Shown in pieces: positions 19,681-30,604 of a stretch of DNA of 64,000 nt. The notes under the pieces are model-generated. The model was not told the origin of the DNA and searched no databases. It saw only the letters and a list, made by a program, of their open reading frames with translations. Every line of letters starts with the position of its first letter. Position 1 is the first letter of the stretch. This DNA comes from Dermacentor variabilis (taxonomy: Eukaryota > Arthropoda > Arachnida > Ixodida > Ixodidae): positions 209,653,845 to 209,717,844 of the forward strand of contig NC_134568.1 of NCBI RefSeq assembly GCF_050947875.1, written 5' to 3'. A program made the position numbers and the translations under genes.

Positions 19681-20383
19681 TGTTCTAATCGCACTGCTGG
19701 CACGAGTTGTTGGGAACTCGGCGCTGACGCCCGTTGTTGCACCTGGGTCGCAAGCCCCAAGGGTAGCGTTGGCCTGGCGGCCTGGGGCACAACTGGAAGC
19801 ATCCGAAGGTCCCGGCAAAGCATGAGTCGACTGGTAACAACAAAACAACTTGTTTATTCTAACATCGCAAAGAGTTGGCGGTCAGGTCGACCGAAGTAGA
19901 GAGACGGGAGAGCACGTTACTCAACAGAAGAAATCGGAGCCCTTCTTGGCGTCCGGGGGCAGCTGCTTTTATACTCTCGCAGTTGAGGGCAAGAAGGAAC
20001 CCCTCTATAGACGAGCACGTGACTGTGCCGCTCGGGAACAATGGGATGAGAAGGTGGCGTAGCCGTCGTGCCGGCGCCGTTCGGGCACAATGGGAAGAGA
20101 AGGTGGCGCATACGTCGTGTCGGCGCCGGTCAGACCCCCTCGCTTCACAGTTGGGGGAGCTCCTCTCCCCGGCTGCCGCGCTTCGACAAGCGTGGGCACC
20201 AACATGCACATACACACACACACGCACATGAAGACACGTGGCATTAGAACAGGCCTGGACGCGCTTGGCGGGGAGGCGTAGCGGCGGCGCCGAACGGGCC
20301 AAAATGTCTGCCGCTTTGAACGAAGCCCCGGCGTCCGTTGCAGCCGCGCCGGCTAAACCGCGCGTCGTAGGCGAAACGTAACA
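19681..20383 (-). repeat. 5' LTR of the outer element
   Basis: This 703-bp LTR reads TGTTACG from 20383 leftward and ends at 19681. TATAAAAG lies at 19973-19966 (minus). It differs from the 3' LTR (5077-5779) at about 6 sites and is bounded by GCAG at 20384-20387. Confidence 0.92.
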
Positions 20384-20387
20384 GCAG

Positions 20388-20569
20388 TGACATGATTTCG
20401 AAAAATGGCATCCTGATGTCATTTCTTTAAAAAAATCACTGTTCGCGTAAATGAGCGTTGAAGTCGCTGGTGATGAAGCTGTTGCTGCTTTAAAGTTAGG
20501 AATGAGCGTTTTTGGTTTTTAGCGTTAGGAATGAGCGTTTTTAGAAACTACGAAAAAAATACAACGGTA
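20388..20569. other. Interior next to the right inverted-repeat arm, with a short tandem duplication
   Basis: The stretch GTTAGGAATGAGCGTTTTT occurs twice, about 28 bases apart, at about 20498-20543. No coding sequence is seen. It is probably the right part of the interior of the element bounded by the 4148 and 20570 arms. Confidence 0.5.
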
Positions 20570-20705
20570 GGTCTCATTTTTGCCCGGCGTTTCAGTTTCA
20601 ACCGAAAAGATTCGGTGAAAGCAAATTTACAATAAAGCTAAGGCGACCGACGATCTGCACACAGCCGCAAGCCTACATGCGCTCGAATGAGAGTAGCCTG
20701 CCAAA
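20570..20705. repeat. Right arm of the long inverted repeat (136 bp)
   Basis: Reverse complement of 4148-4282 with scattered mismatches. It ends AGTAGCCTGCCAAA. With the nest removed the two arms would lie roughly 1 kb apart, a plausible size for a non-autonomous DNA element with long TIRs. Confidence 0.7.
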
Positions 20706-20825
20706 GTTAAGGTCATGTGTCAGCAAGCCGCTCAAGCAATCGTTACTTTTTTTTCCTTTCTGCTTCCGTCGTGCCTGCGTCTTCGACGAAAACGAGAAGT
20801 GGGAAGGCAGATGAACAGACAGTGG

Positions 20826-20907
20826 TGGGGGCAGGCGGTAGCGTAATGGTTAACGTGTACAGCTCCCAAATGCAGAATTCTGCGAATACATGGGCTCGAA
20901 TACCGGT
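20826..20907 (+). repeat. tRNA-like repeat head
   Basis: GGTAGCGTAATGGTTAACG resembles a polymerase III A box and GGGCTCGAATACC a B box, about 50 bases apart. The stem pairing is too poor for a functional tRNA, so this is probably a SINE head or decayed tRNA-derived repeat. Confidence 0.35.
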
Positions 20908-21009
20908 GGTTTGTTTGTGAAGACAGCCTTCTGTGCTCTCTGGTGATGGCGAAGCTCAGAATGAAGCGGCAGTCTGACGACAACGGTCGCCGTCAGCGTA
21001 ACATAATAA

Positions 21010-21924
21010 TACCCCAGTCACACGAGCAGGCCAAAGATCCTTTGAAGTTAAGGAGCACTGAGCTTTCAAAGGCACATTAGTTCAAGGGATATGTGTCGGT
21101 GCTACGCGGTCTCTCTGGATGTTCTCAGTTGAAGCTTGTAACGGAAACCGCAACGTACCCTTAGCGCTGCCACCGCCCCAAAAGTAATATTAAAAAATAT
21201 GGCCCAAATGCGTCTTATAATAAATTCGTCATACTCTTGCAGCAATATTTATTTTTCCTAATACATACAAACATCAAAACAAAATGCACGCGTAGTAAAG
21301 GCATTACTTTACCAAATACAGATATATTTATTGTAATGATGGCCACCATGTGTACTGCTTCGTACACCGCATGTTGGCGTCGATTATTCGTTGTTGCCCT
21401 TTAGTGTTCTTGCCTTGTTTTTTTTTTAAAGCAACGATTGTAAAGATGAGCTACGACACAAAAGTGACGAGGGAAGAAGACGCGCAGAAAAATGCCGAGA
21501 AGACTGGGATACCCAGCAGCCGCTAACCAAAGAACAAAATCGAACATGGCACCCGTGTTGTGTCGATGTTGCTGCTGACGACAGGCCTTGCCTGCGCTGC
21601 TGTGCCGGCGAGTTCATGATGGAGATTGCGGGTGTCCCGAAAGTGTTTAGTACTTTAGTAATAGTATTCAGTACTTATAAGCTTGTTCTAAAGAGGTAAA
21701 AATTGAACTTCCATATTTTTGAAGATTTTCTTTTCTGCTGTCGGACGCCCTCTAGGCTCGAGAGTATTCCCTTGAGGTTTCAAAGGATGAATGCGCACTC
21801 ATTGGACTCAAAGCTCCCTTCCAGTAGTGCTCCTTTGCTGTGCCTGTGTGACAGTGCGCATTCTCCCTTGAAGTAAAGGATCTTTGGTTCAAAGGACTTG
21901 GAAAGTGCCCGTGTGACTGGGGTA
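21010..21924. mobile_element. TIR element with CCCCAGTCACACG ends
   Basis: The left end reads TACCCCAGTCACACGAGCA and the right end, reverse-complemented, TACCCCAGTCACACGGGCA. Related subterminal blocks (CAAAGATCCTTTGAAGTTAAGG on the left, inverted and partly duplicated on the right at about 21770-21895) extend the symmetry. No ORF suggests a transposase. If the element starts at CCCC, both flanks carry TA, compatible with a TA target duplication. Confidence 0.55.
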
Positions 21925-22600
21925 TAAGCAGGCGTGCAAGGTCACACCTAAAGCCGAAAGTAGGTTCAGAGGAAATACAGTATGCTCCTGTCGACAAAAA
22001 CAAAGTGATGAATAAGGAGCGGTGTTGTTCAGCGACGCTGTGGACCGATAATGTCACCAAAGACAGGACCACGCTCCTATCCCGGTGATCAGCGGAATTG
22101 TACATCGACAGCATGTCAACTAGCGTGTAATTGATACTTCATTAAGGTCGTTGCGTGTTTGTGTTGTGTCTAGCGGGAGCGAGTAGTGTAAGAGATGATA
22201 CTGGAGGGAAAGCGGCGAGCGAGAGCAAGAGCAAATAATAAACGAAAGGTAGGGAGGTTAACAAGGACTGAGCCCGGTTGGCGAGTGAAGTCAGCGAAAA
22301 GTACTTGAGGATAGCCATATTGAACGTGAGCGCCGTGTTGAAGAAAGCCTGCGACTTCAGTTGCTTGAGCGTAGGCTTGAGTGGTAGCATATCACTGGGC
22401 GTTCAGGGGGGGAAAGATGGGACAGGGAAAAGACGACGCGAGGAGATACCGTAACTCTACTACTATAGACACTACAGCAGTTGCGGGTAAACTGAAGGCT
22501 ATACTGTACGTTTCTGCTATTTCTAAAATATAAACACCATGCAAATTTGTCAAGTGTACAACTGACGCAGGGCGTTCCTCGACCTTCCTCGACTTGCCAA
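21925..22600. other. Non-coding DNA with a GGGAGGTTAAC repeat piece
   Basis: At 22236-22290 a short piece of a dispersed repeat (GGTAGGGAGGTTAAC followed by CCGGTTGGCGA) is visible; related copies are near 27914, 34697, 54826 and 57850. The rest holds nothing I recognise. Confidence 0.4.
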
Positions 22601-22617
22601 CATTCCTTCCCCTCGGT

Positions 22618-22766
22618 AGTTGCTTAGTTTTTATTCGCTTCGACTGCTAATCACGAGGTCGCGGGATCCAATCCCAGCCACGGCAGCCATATTTCTATGC
22701 TTGTGAAATGCGAAAACACCCGTTTACTTAGGGTTAGGCGCACGTTAAGGAATCCCAAGTGGTCTT
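22618..22766 (+). repeat. Ruka-like SINE, diverged copy
   Basis: The copy shows a B-box-like GGATCCAATCCCAGCC, then the characteristic body GTGAAATGCGAAAACACCCG and CGCACGTTAAGGAATCCC. It is more diverged than the copies at 41450 and 45876 and lacks the 3' CTACGGCGTGCC block. Confidence 0.6.
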
Positions 22767-25223
22767 CGTGTGTTCTTCGAACGACATTCGTGCAGCCGCT
22801 AGCCACAAGGCGCCCATACACAAGAGAAGGTATGTGAAATGGGAGCTTCTTTCATGACACCTCTGAATGAAACATCCATAGTGTGCCTATATAATTGGTG
22901 CGCTTTCCTTGTTTTCCATCAATTTTCACCGCGACACCATGATGTGCTACTTAGTGTCACAATACTCCGGTGTCAGATGCCCCATACACTTATGTTACCG
23001 TCTGTTCGCTCATGCCCAGGAGCTGCAGGATCTCCACGCAGCGCGCTTAAAGAATGCGCTTAGCTTCCGTATAACGTCAGTAAGTAAACTTTGCTTTTTC
23101 GTTGCGCTCCTTGAACGCGTCATGCACGAGCTGTCGGTATTCCATCCTATTCTGACACCATAAGGAGCCTGTCGCAGAGCTCGCTCACAGGCTGCCAACA
23201 ATCTTGTTCTCTTATCTCCCGAGAGGCGCGGTTCGAGAGAAGGTGCACCTAAACTTTGCTGCGCAGACTCCGTTGTGATAATTCAGTCAGCGGGCACCCC
23301 TATTGAGGCAGTGCTTAACAACTCGCCAGGCTGCTATAGTTGCTACAAAGCCTACACAGGGCAGAAGGCACAGCACAGAAGGCGTTGAACGACGTTGTTG
23401 CGCTTTTGGGGAAAAAGTGGACTAAGTGAGAAACCTTGAGAAGTGATGCGCGTCACATGATAATCGTGTACGCGTTTCCTTTTTATTTTCTCTCTTTTCT
23501 TGCTTGTGTCTCTTTCTGTCCTGTTTAATTCCGTTTACCCTTTACCCCAGCTCAAGGCAACCAGCCTGTCTACACTGTCTAACCTTTCAGTTTTTTCTTT
23601 CGTTTTCTTTCTCTCTGTCTCTATACAGGACAATTTAGCCACAGACCTTCACCTATACTACGTCTCACCAACTCCGTGCAGTGCAGCGAACGTCAAAGAT
23701 CGTGTCAGCCAATCAATAACGAGAGCCGGCTGCGCGTTCTGTGAAAGAATGTGGGGGAGCCTCGCTCATTGCCCCGCACTAATGCTTCCGTGAAGTTTCC
23801 ATACAGCCGGCGTCACGCAGAGGGAGGTCAGGAGTGGACAGTGGAGGAACCGTTCTTCCGACTCTCTTCGCTGAATGGCTGACGCGGTCTATAGCTTTCT
23901 CTTCAATGCACGGAATCAATACAGATGATAGGAAGGCCTTACTGTGCGCCTTGAACACACTACCGCAGATATTATGCGTCTAGAATACTAGGTTTCATGT
24001 CCAATCTTATCGTGTTTGTTCACCGCAGTCGCTTTCTCTTTTCCTCCAGAGCAGTGCGTATTCGTAGCTAAAATCCATGAACTGAAACACTTGTTTCAAA
24101 CAGCAAAACTAGAACGTGTTTTATTGAACAAAAGGAAAACGTAATGAGCTGTAATGTGAAACATTATGTACAGGTGTCCTCCAGAATTTCAGATGGTTGA
24201 TGTGTCGTTTGTTACCTGCAAAAAGAATAAATAACGAAGCATAAATATACAGCAGTAATAAGTAATCGTAGTTATTTTGAAAAACGAATCAAATTACGTC
24301 GTCCGTTTTGTTCAAAAGTTATTGAGTGTAAATTCGTTCAAGATAGTATATAGACTAATGACACATATGTCCTATTTCCGCACTCATATGTTTGTAATGA
24401 CGCGTGGCATTTTTCCACTGGCGTGTTCACTACCGACGTAACAGTACGCGACGCCCTTGCCGTGCTGTATTTTCACTATGATAGTTACACAAGAACACGC
24501 TTCAACACCTCGAGAAAAGAGCATATGGTCAGCGCACGCTTGTGAAATGACGCGTGAACTTTCTTCGCGCTTTCTTTCTTTCTTTTTTTTTGCGTGTGTG
24601 CGCGTGTGCAACAGGCGGAAAGAGAGAGATGAATCACACTGCGTGTTCTATTACCGACCACCAAGAAAGTCGAGTAGCAGGAATTACCTGACAGATGTGA
24701 ATGTTTCCTGATTCACGTGTAATTAAAAAAAAGCTACAGAAATTCTGAGACTTGTCTACTAATGCATAAGCATTGTTTTGCTAGGCTGTCACTTCGTTTT
24801 TGCTTAGTTTTGCTTACTTGCTTTTCCTAGCTGATGCGCGTCCACCCATGGCCTTTCCGGTGGCAAAGAATGCTTAGGCCTCTTCAATGCAATCGTACCA
24901 ATTGAGCCGGAACGCCAGGCATGAGCGCGCCTCGACGGAGCAGAGCGGTCGAAAGGAAACGCCAGCTGCCGCATTATTATTATCGCGTAAGGCGCTGCGT
25001 GAGGGGAGAGTGCATCGCCGCGATGTCATGTCAACCTCACTGTCGCTCTCGCAAGCCTGCGTTATGCGCGCATTCCTTGTCCACGCAAGCTCTCGCCTGT
25101 GTTCTGACTGCGCCTCGGCAAGGCCCAACGAAAACGCGCCAAGCGTCTGCACGTGCTCACTTCGCCGCGAGGTCTTAATGACTCGGAGGACGTTCGGCAG
25201 CGTTCAAATGGACAATGGGACAC
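22767..25223. other. Non-coding DNA, no gene recognised
   Basis: Pyrimidine-rich tracts lie near 23480-23630 and 24560-24590. The open frames are short and without domain similarity. I see no clear repeat boundaries. Confidence 0.4.
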
Positions 25224-25722
25224 TCCAAAATCTCAAGTGGGCCACGCCCAAATTTCGAGTTGGCCCAACTGCACATTTCAGTTGTGCCAAGCCCAAATTT
25301 CAAGTAGACCCACACGAAATATAGGTTGGCCCATCCCCAAATGTAAGTAGGCCCACCCCCAAATTTCATTTGGGCCACCCCTCCCCCACCCCAAACTTAA
25401 TGTTGACCCATCCCTAAATTTAAATTGGCTCAGCCCCAGATTTCAACTTGGCCCATCCCCAAATTTAGGTTGGCCCACCCCCAAATTTAACTTGGCCTAC
25501 CCACAGATTTCAAGTTGGCCCACCCCCAAATTTAAGGCGACCCACCCCGAAATTTCAAGTTGGCCTACACCCAAATTTATGTTGGCGTACCCGGAGTTTA
25601 AATTGGCCAACCCCAAGATTAATTTGGCCCATTTCCAAATTTCTAGTTGGCCCATCCCCAAATTTCAGTTGGTCCACCTCCAAATTTCAAGTTGACCCAA
25701 CCCCAAACTTCAGTTGGCTCAC
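25224..25722. repeat. Minisatellite, degenerate ~24-bp unit
   Basis: About twenty imperfect tandem copies of a unit resembling GGCCCACCCCCAAATTTCAA plus GTT. Unit length varies slightly and many units differ by one to several bases, so the array is old. Because 24 is divisible by 3 the array reads open in several frames as short peptide repeats (for example 25492-25695). These are by-products of the repeat and not genes. Confidence 0.9.
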
Positions 25723-25735
25723 CCTTACTATAGCT

Positions 25736-27913
25736 AGCGCGGGGGGCCATGGTACTGCGCATGCGTAGACTTAAGCTTCCCCATGTATTTTCTAAGGAGC
25801 ACTATAGGTGTTTTATTTTCTTGCTTTAAATTGCTCCTTCTCGCTTACAAGTTTCCAATCATCTACATATAGACTATCATAATGATTAAATGTCTTAACT
25901 TTGCAAATTACGCATTTTTGTGCAGATATTAAGGCATTATACTTTTTGCGTGACAGGGTTGGGGAGCTCGCCAAAGAATGCTTACGCATTGAAAAGCAAC
26001 AATAAGTAGTACTGCTTATCTAAGATCAAGTCCCGGAATCGGGGGCACGAATGACAACTCACTGAAAATAGATGTGATTTAACTAGGAAAACGCCGTTTT
26101 CGCGAATACCTGCAGTCGCACAGGTAACGAAGATGAAATCGCCACAAGAATTTGCGTCTTTAGGCTGAACAGCACACCACGCATTCACAGGCTCGGTATT
26201 TTACGGTTGAATTCCCTTTCTGAGAAACACGCGAAAATCAACTTATTATGATCCATAGATCTAACGAAAATTGGGAATATTTTTTGTTCGCGAAAACCAA
26301 TAATTGTGGAAAGAAACTTCTATGTAACTTGGCAATTCCAAAGAGCTGTATACTGTAGTTTAGGGTTTTGTCTTATGTCTATCTAAAGCGCCATGTACAT
26401 CAAAAATGTGTCCGGAAATCACAGTTTTCATAACACCGTGTCAAAATCGAACATAGAAGTGTTCCTACATATAAAGGACTAAGCGTGTCCATGCTCAGAA
26501 GTGCCTATGGATGCAGCGTATCAGCTATTTCGACTGTCAATTAAATTTTGAAGAGGAGTTTTTCTTTTCTTTTCTTTTTCATTTCTTTCTTTTTTTCGAA
26601 TCCTCCCGGGCTTTCCTGGCCGTGGCTGTTAGGTGCTGCTCCTGTCTTGCCGAATAGCTCACACATAAAAAAAAATGGTAGGCGACCCTAATCTTTGACT
26701 TACGTGTCTCTTAGTGGCACTCGCACCTCGGCGTTGGTGTTCTTTACGTTAACATTAGGCGAACGCAAGGCACGAACTGAACTCGGAGGCAACTGTTTTC
26801 CATTAGTTAGTCCGTTAAATACCATGCCACCTTATTGTGTGTGACATCATTAGTGAGGTCATTACATCCGCTTTCTACTTCCGGGTTTCCAGGAATTTCG
26901 CAAAAGTCGTGCTCACGTGACGGGTCTCTAAAGTCCACGATCCTGTGCTTTGGAGCGCAGTAATCGGGGATTTCAAATTAATTATAATTATTCAGGAGGC
27001 TGCAGTAACTCGTAACTATCCTTATATATACTCTGGTATCATATCCATAATGAAACCCGGGAATCTTGTACTGTATACTATTTTTATTTCCTTTTTGTTT
27101 TCGAATTTCGTCCCCGGTCGTCTCGGGAGGTGAACCGGCAGTGCTGCGCAAGAAACAAGAGCGTCACTGGATCCCCGGGCCACCAAAAATTGAATCACGC
27201 ACCCCGAGGATGGGACCTCGGTGCCCCAGCACAGCCGCCCGGTAATCGCACTCCTTCCAAAGCCAACCTCGAGGTGATCGCGCGTCGCATTGCGCCGCGC
27301 GGGTGCGCCAGTTTGCGCCAAAGACGCAGAAACGAAATGGGCACCATTTATAGCATTCGAGTAACCGCTTCACGAAAACTTTGCTTCAGATAGATTCCAA
27401 AAAATGTGCGTTGGATCTGCACAATTTCTGTGATAGCAGGTGAACGCGAGTTCAGTGGCTCAATTCAGGGGTGGGTGCGCTCTTTCGACCAGTCCGTCGC
27501 CGATTATCCAACGGATTGGTCGAAAACAGTATAGTCAATGCTATTCTGCGTACTGCACCGAGAATTTCTCATATTGAAGGCTCTTCCAGCCACGTGGTGG
27601 CGAAGCGGGCGAACTAAACTAGATGCCCCAGATTTCATGGTTATAGTGAAGATACAATCAACGCACTTGTGTTTTCACCCTCTAGTTCACAAGATTTGGT
27701 TTCCAGTTTATTTGCACGCAGTGTAGCGCTTAGGTTTCCGAACTGGAGGGTGTTCGTGAGACGTTGTATATAGAGAAAGCTGTCTCCATTTCTGCTGGCG
27801 ATCAATCGTATAAAGCAGGTGCTGTACGGCGTACTGTGCAATCGAATATTATGCTCAATACGCGACTCCGTAAACCACTCTTTAATTGAATTTAATACAC
27901 ATCATTACATTAA
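25736..27913. other. Non-coding DNA, no gene recognised
   Basis: A pyrimidine-rich tract lies at 26562-26602. A small hairpin at 27483-27525 has 17-bp arms with two mismatches. The GC-rich stretch 27110-27320 lacks a convincing coding frame. Confidence 0.4.
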
Positions 27914-27962
27914 CAGGAGGAGGAGAAATAGACGGAGAGACAGGGAGGTTAATTTCCTTAAC
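27914..27962 (+). repeat. GGGAGGTTAAC dispersed repeat, fragment
   Basis: GAGAGACAGGGAGGTTAA matches the core of the repeat better preserved at 34697-34865 and 57850-58025. Confidence 0.45.
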
Positions 27963-28411
27963 AGATCCCCCGTACATTATGACGGGGACGACCAATAGGA
28001 TAAAAGTAACAAAACGTTTATATGCAGTCTGTTTGCAGATGAATGAATGAAAGTAGCCAATATGGCCACAGGGCATTCAGTGCTCGCAACGGTGCGCCGA
28101 TCGTCGTCTTCGACGCCCTGGCAGCTGTTGCTCTCTTTGCCACAAGTAAACGGCTCCTAACGATACGCTCCTATCATACTTCAAATACTTTTCATTACTT
28201 AACATTTCAAAAAGCAGGAAAACTGGCTGCCATCAAAAATTTCGAAAAATAATGCAAGTGATAAGCGTATACGTTCCATGGTATATGCAAGAATAACAAG
28301 AGTTTAGCGCGGTTTACGATTGTCAAGCGTCTTGTTCTGCGACATAAACTAGCATAAGCGTGCTCCACATGCGCACACCGTGCCTGTACGAGTTTGCGTC
28401 GCAGTCAGTGC

Positions 28412-28417
28412 TTTATT
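28412..28417 (-). terminator. Possible polyadenylation signal of the glycine-rich gene
   Basis: AATAAA on the minus strand about 545 bases past the stop codon at 28962. It is the first AATAAA I noticed downstream, and assignment to the gene is tentative. Confidence 0.25.
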
Positions 28418-28961
28418 AGAGCTGGGTTCTTATACAAAAAATTAAATGAGAGCACTAAGCAATAGCTCACTGAGTGGGTGACAGTCTCCATGCATACAAG
28501 AAAGATAGGCATGGCAACTACATCGGTTTCACTGGTCGAGTAAGCCTTCACATCGCAGGGAGATTGGACGCAAGACAATGTAACCCACATAGAGCGACTC
28601 ACGGATATATAGCGGACTCTAAACGAGAGCATCATCATTCCATATCGTAAGTGCAGCAATTACGCACTGAGGCGTCGTGAGAAGGCATCGTGGTAGAACT
28701 AAACTAAAGCACTCTCGCGTACAAATCTTGAAAGGTGAACGAGGAAAAGTTATACATAGAACATTAGAAATAACTGCTCTTGGCTTGTGATTACGTGCTA
28801 AGCCTTCTTACACGTACGCATGTCCATAGGAAATATCCAAAGTGCTATCAGAATCATGTAACAGCGTCACACGTTCGCGAGAGCTACATCTGTCAGCACC
28901 AAACAGCGGAAACACGCGCACTTACGCTGAGGAAGTGTCGGGAGGGCCAGCTCCCGTAGTG

Positions 28962-29197
28962 TCAGTGCCATCCGTGGGCCAAGCTGACGGGCAGGCCGAC
29001 GGGAACGCCATAGGAGCTATGGGCCAACTTGTAGGTCTTGATGGATCCGCCGCCAAAGCCGCTGCCACCACCGTAGCCGCCGCCATGGCCCAGAAGGAAG
29101 GCACCGCCGCCGCCTCCGCCACCTCCGCCACGACCCAGGCCGTGGCCCAGCATCACACTGCCGCTGAACACGGGCACACTGACGGCACGCAACAGAC
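28962..29197 (-). CDS. Glycine-rich secreted (cuticle-type) protein, last coding exon
   Basis: Reading right to left, TTTGTTCGCCAG is a good splice acceptor ending at 29198. The exon then encodes about 77 residues to the TGA at 28964-28962. It begins with a hydrophobic VSVPVFSGSV segment, followed by two glycine-rich runs (nine consecutive Gly, then GGGYGGGSGFGGGS) and a non-repetitive C-terminus, KTYKLAHSSYGVPVG, ending SLAHGWH. Gly runs plus Tyr and Val repeats are typical of arthropod structural cuticle or glycine-rich secreted proteins. The upstream exon is at 30322-30058; both available donors there leave one base, matching the two bases needed here. Plus-strand frames over the same DNA are shadows. 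Confidence 0.62.
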
Positions 29198-30057
29198 CTG
29201 GCGAACAAAGAAAGGAAGCCAAACGAAGCGCAGTGCCTGTAAGCCTCTCGCCTCGCAGCGAAGTCGCCTCACAGCGTTGGTCGACCATCCGGCCATGCGC
29301 GGCCACAGTGCCAACCATAACGCTCATTTGGCCGTATCAAAGACTGAAGGCGGTCCCCTGACAGCGTGTGACAATTGCGTGTCTTCTTTCCCGCTTTTCC
29401 TCCACGGCGTGTCATTGAAACTGGGTGTTCTAGGTTAGCATTTTCTATTTCATCCTTTCCACCCTTCGTCTTAGGCTCACACGCGGCTCGGAGGCCGTCA
29501 CGCCGTCGTTATCCTCGGTATTGGCCACTTAGCGCGACGCGTAATAATAATAATAATAATAAAAGAGAATAGAAAATTAAATGGAACCTTTCGAAATCTC
29601 TTCTTGACGGCATCAATGGCACAGCACCGCTCTTACAGAACGATGCGCATCAGTGAATCTCAAGAAGGTTTCGCGTTCCGCATTAAACTCGCTAGTAGAT
29701 TAAGGGCCATATTTACGGCTCCTTCCCGCTCACGAGTAGTTTTCTTTGGTCGGCGCTTTCACTACTGGCAGGCGCCCGTTTTGCTAACCGCTCTTGTGTA
29801 CCACGATGCCTTTGTACGCATGTACAAATTTGCTTACGGTAAGTTTCTGTTCACGAGTCCACGCACCTCAGCGTAGGTTAAATAAAGGTTTGTTTGTTTT
29901 TTCTTAATGCAGAAGTGCGCTCAAGCTTCAGTGTCGCGCGATATCGCAACAGTCGGGGCGACTACGAAGCGGCCGTCAACCGTTCGACTACCACGTGTAC
30001 CGCTGTCTTCGGGGATCCGCTTCCACCTCGGATTACGCAGGCCATACTGGCCCGTAC
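29198..30057 (-). other. Inferred second intron of the glycine-rich gene
   Basis: About 860 bp bounded by a GT donor (GTACGG at 30057, or the alternative GTAATC at 30036) and a CAG acceptor at 29200-29198. It contains a short AAT repeat (29542-29561) and no convincing coding frame. Confidence 0.5.
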
Positions 30058-30322
30058 CTTTGCCCCCTCCCCCGCCACCGCTGGGGAGTCCGTAGTGTCC
30101 GCTAAACCTCAGCAGCTGCTCGAAGACGTTGCCCGCGTAGCCGAGGTAGTGGCCTGCATTGCCCATGCTAGGAAGGACGGGCTTGGAGGCCGCGATGAGG
30201 ACGGGCGTGGTCTTGGCGATGACCGGGGTTGCGACGGCCACGGCGCCTCCCCCGTAGCCACCGCCGCCGCCGCCGGCTTCAGTGTGGGCTAGGGCCCACA
30301 GCAGGCACAAGGCAGACAGTGC
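30058..30322 (-). CDS. Glycine-rich secreted (cuticle-type) protein, signal peptide and N-terminal exon
   Basis: The acceptor reads CTATTCTCTACCGCAG, ending at 30323. The exon opens in phase 0 with ALSALCLLWALAHTEA, the hydrophobic core and cleavage site of a signal peptide but without a start codon. It continues with GGGGGGYGGG, a VAVATPVIAK region and a HYLGYAGNVFEQLLRFSGHYG segment, ending in a second glycine run. The start must come from an upstream exon, which is usual for arthropod cuticle genes, where the first intron often splits the signal peptide. A candidate first exon (MRGV, phase 0) lies at 53493-53482. The donor is AAG|GTACGG after 30058, or CTGC|GTAATC after 30037; both keep phase. 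Confidence 0.6.
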
Positions 30323-30586
30323 CTGCGGTAGAGAATAGTAGTCGGGCCCTTAAGCCAACGGCGAAAGAAGGAAATAGAAACAGAGAGGCGTACGCACACG
30401 CTACAAGTTACTCGCGTCTAATGCTTTATCCAGACGACGAGCCAGTGGGCGTCTCTTGGTCCATAGACCTGGAGCCATGTCAGCTCGCGTTTCTGATATC
30501 AGGGGCCCTTTTCAGGTCCGCAGTTCACGCCGGCTATAAATATAGGCGCCTTTTTTTTTTCTGGCGGTGGGTCCACGTATTCATTT

Positions 30587-30604
30587 GTTTATTTATTTAT
30601 TTAT
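30587..30604. repeat. TTTA microsatellite
   Basis: Short TTTA repeat. Similar tracts occur at 57234-57254, 58133-58158 and, as AAAT, at 59420-59438. Confidence 0.7.

Larger units (their letters stand above)
5077..20383 (-). mobile_element. Outer Gmr1-like Ty3/gypsy LTR retrotransposon (disrupted)
   Basis: The element runs right to left: 5' LTR 19681-20383, leader, Gag-protease-integrase ORF 19365-16255, RT start to 16046, an RTE LINE inserted at 14068-16025, remaining RT and RNase H 14057-12945, 3' untranslated region, then the 3' LTR 5077-5779. A complete second element of the same family (6014-12693) sits inside the 3' untranslated region. The target duplication is GCAG at 5073-5076 and 20384-20387. 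The two LTRs are both 703 bp and differ at about 6 positions by eye, so the insertion is young. Subtracting the two insertions leaves about 6.6 kb, the same as the inner copy. Integrase precedes RT in the reading frame. There is no envelope-like ORF between RNase H and the 3' LTR. Confidence 0.93.

Noticed and set aside
25492..25695. 67-codon frame with PKF/WPTP-type repeats
   Set aside because: It lies entirely within the minisatellite and is a by-product of its 24-bp period.
25224..25722. CRISPR-like array
   Set aside because: Units are directly adjacent without unique spacers and vary in sequence; it is a minisatellite in a eukaryotic genome.
28842..29438. 198-codon plus-strand frame, Ala-rich
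   Set aside because: It is the antisense shadow of the glycine-rich minus-strand exon (GGC codons read as GCC).
30530..30545. TATAAATATA near 30530 as the promoter of the glycine-rich gene
   Set aside because: On the minus strand it reads TATATTTATA, a poor TATA box. The ATG that follows (about 30477) gives no signal peptide and does not splice in phase to the exon at 30322.
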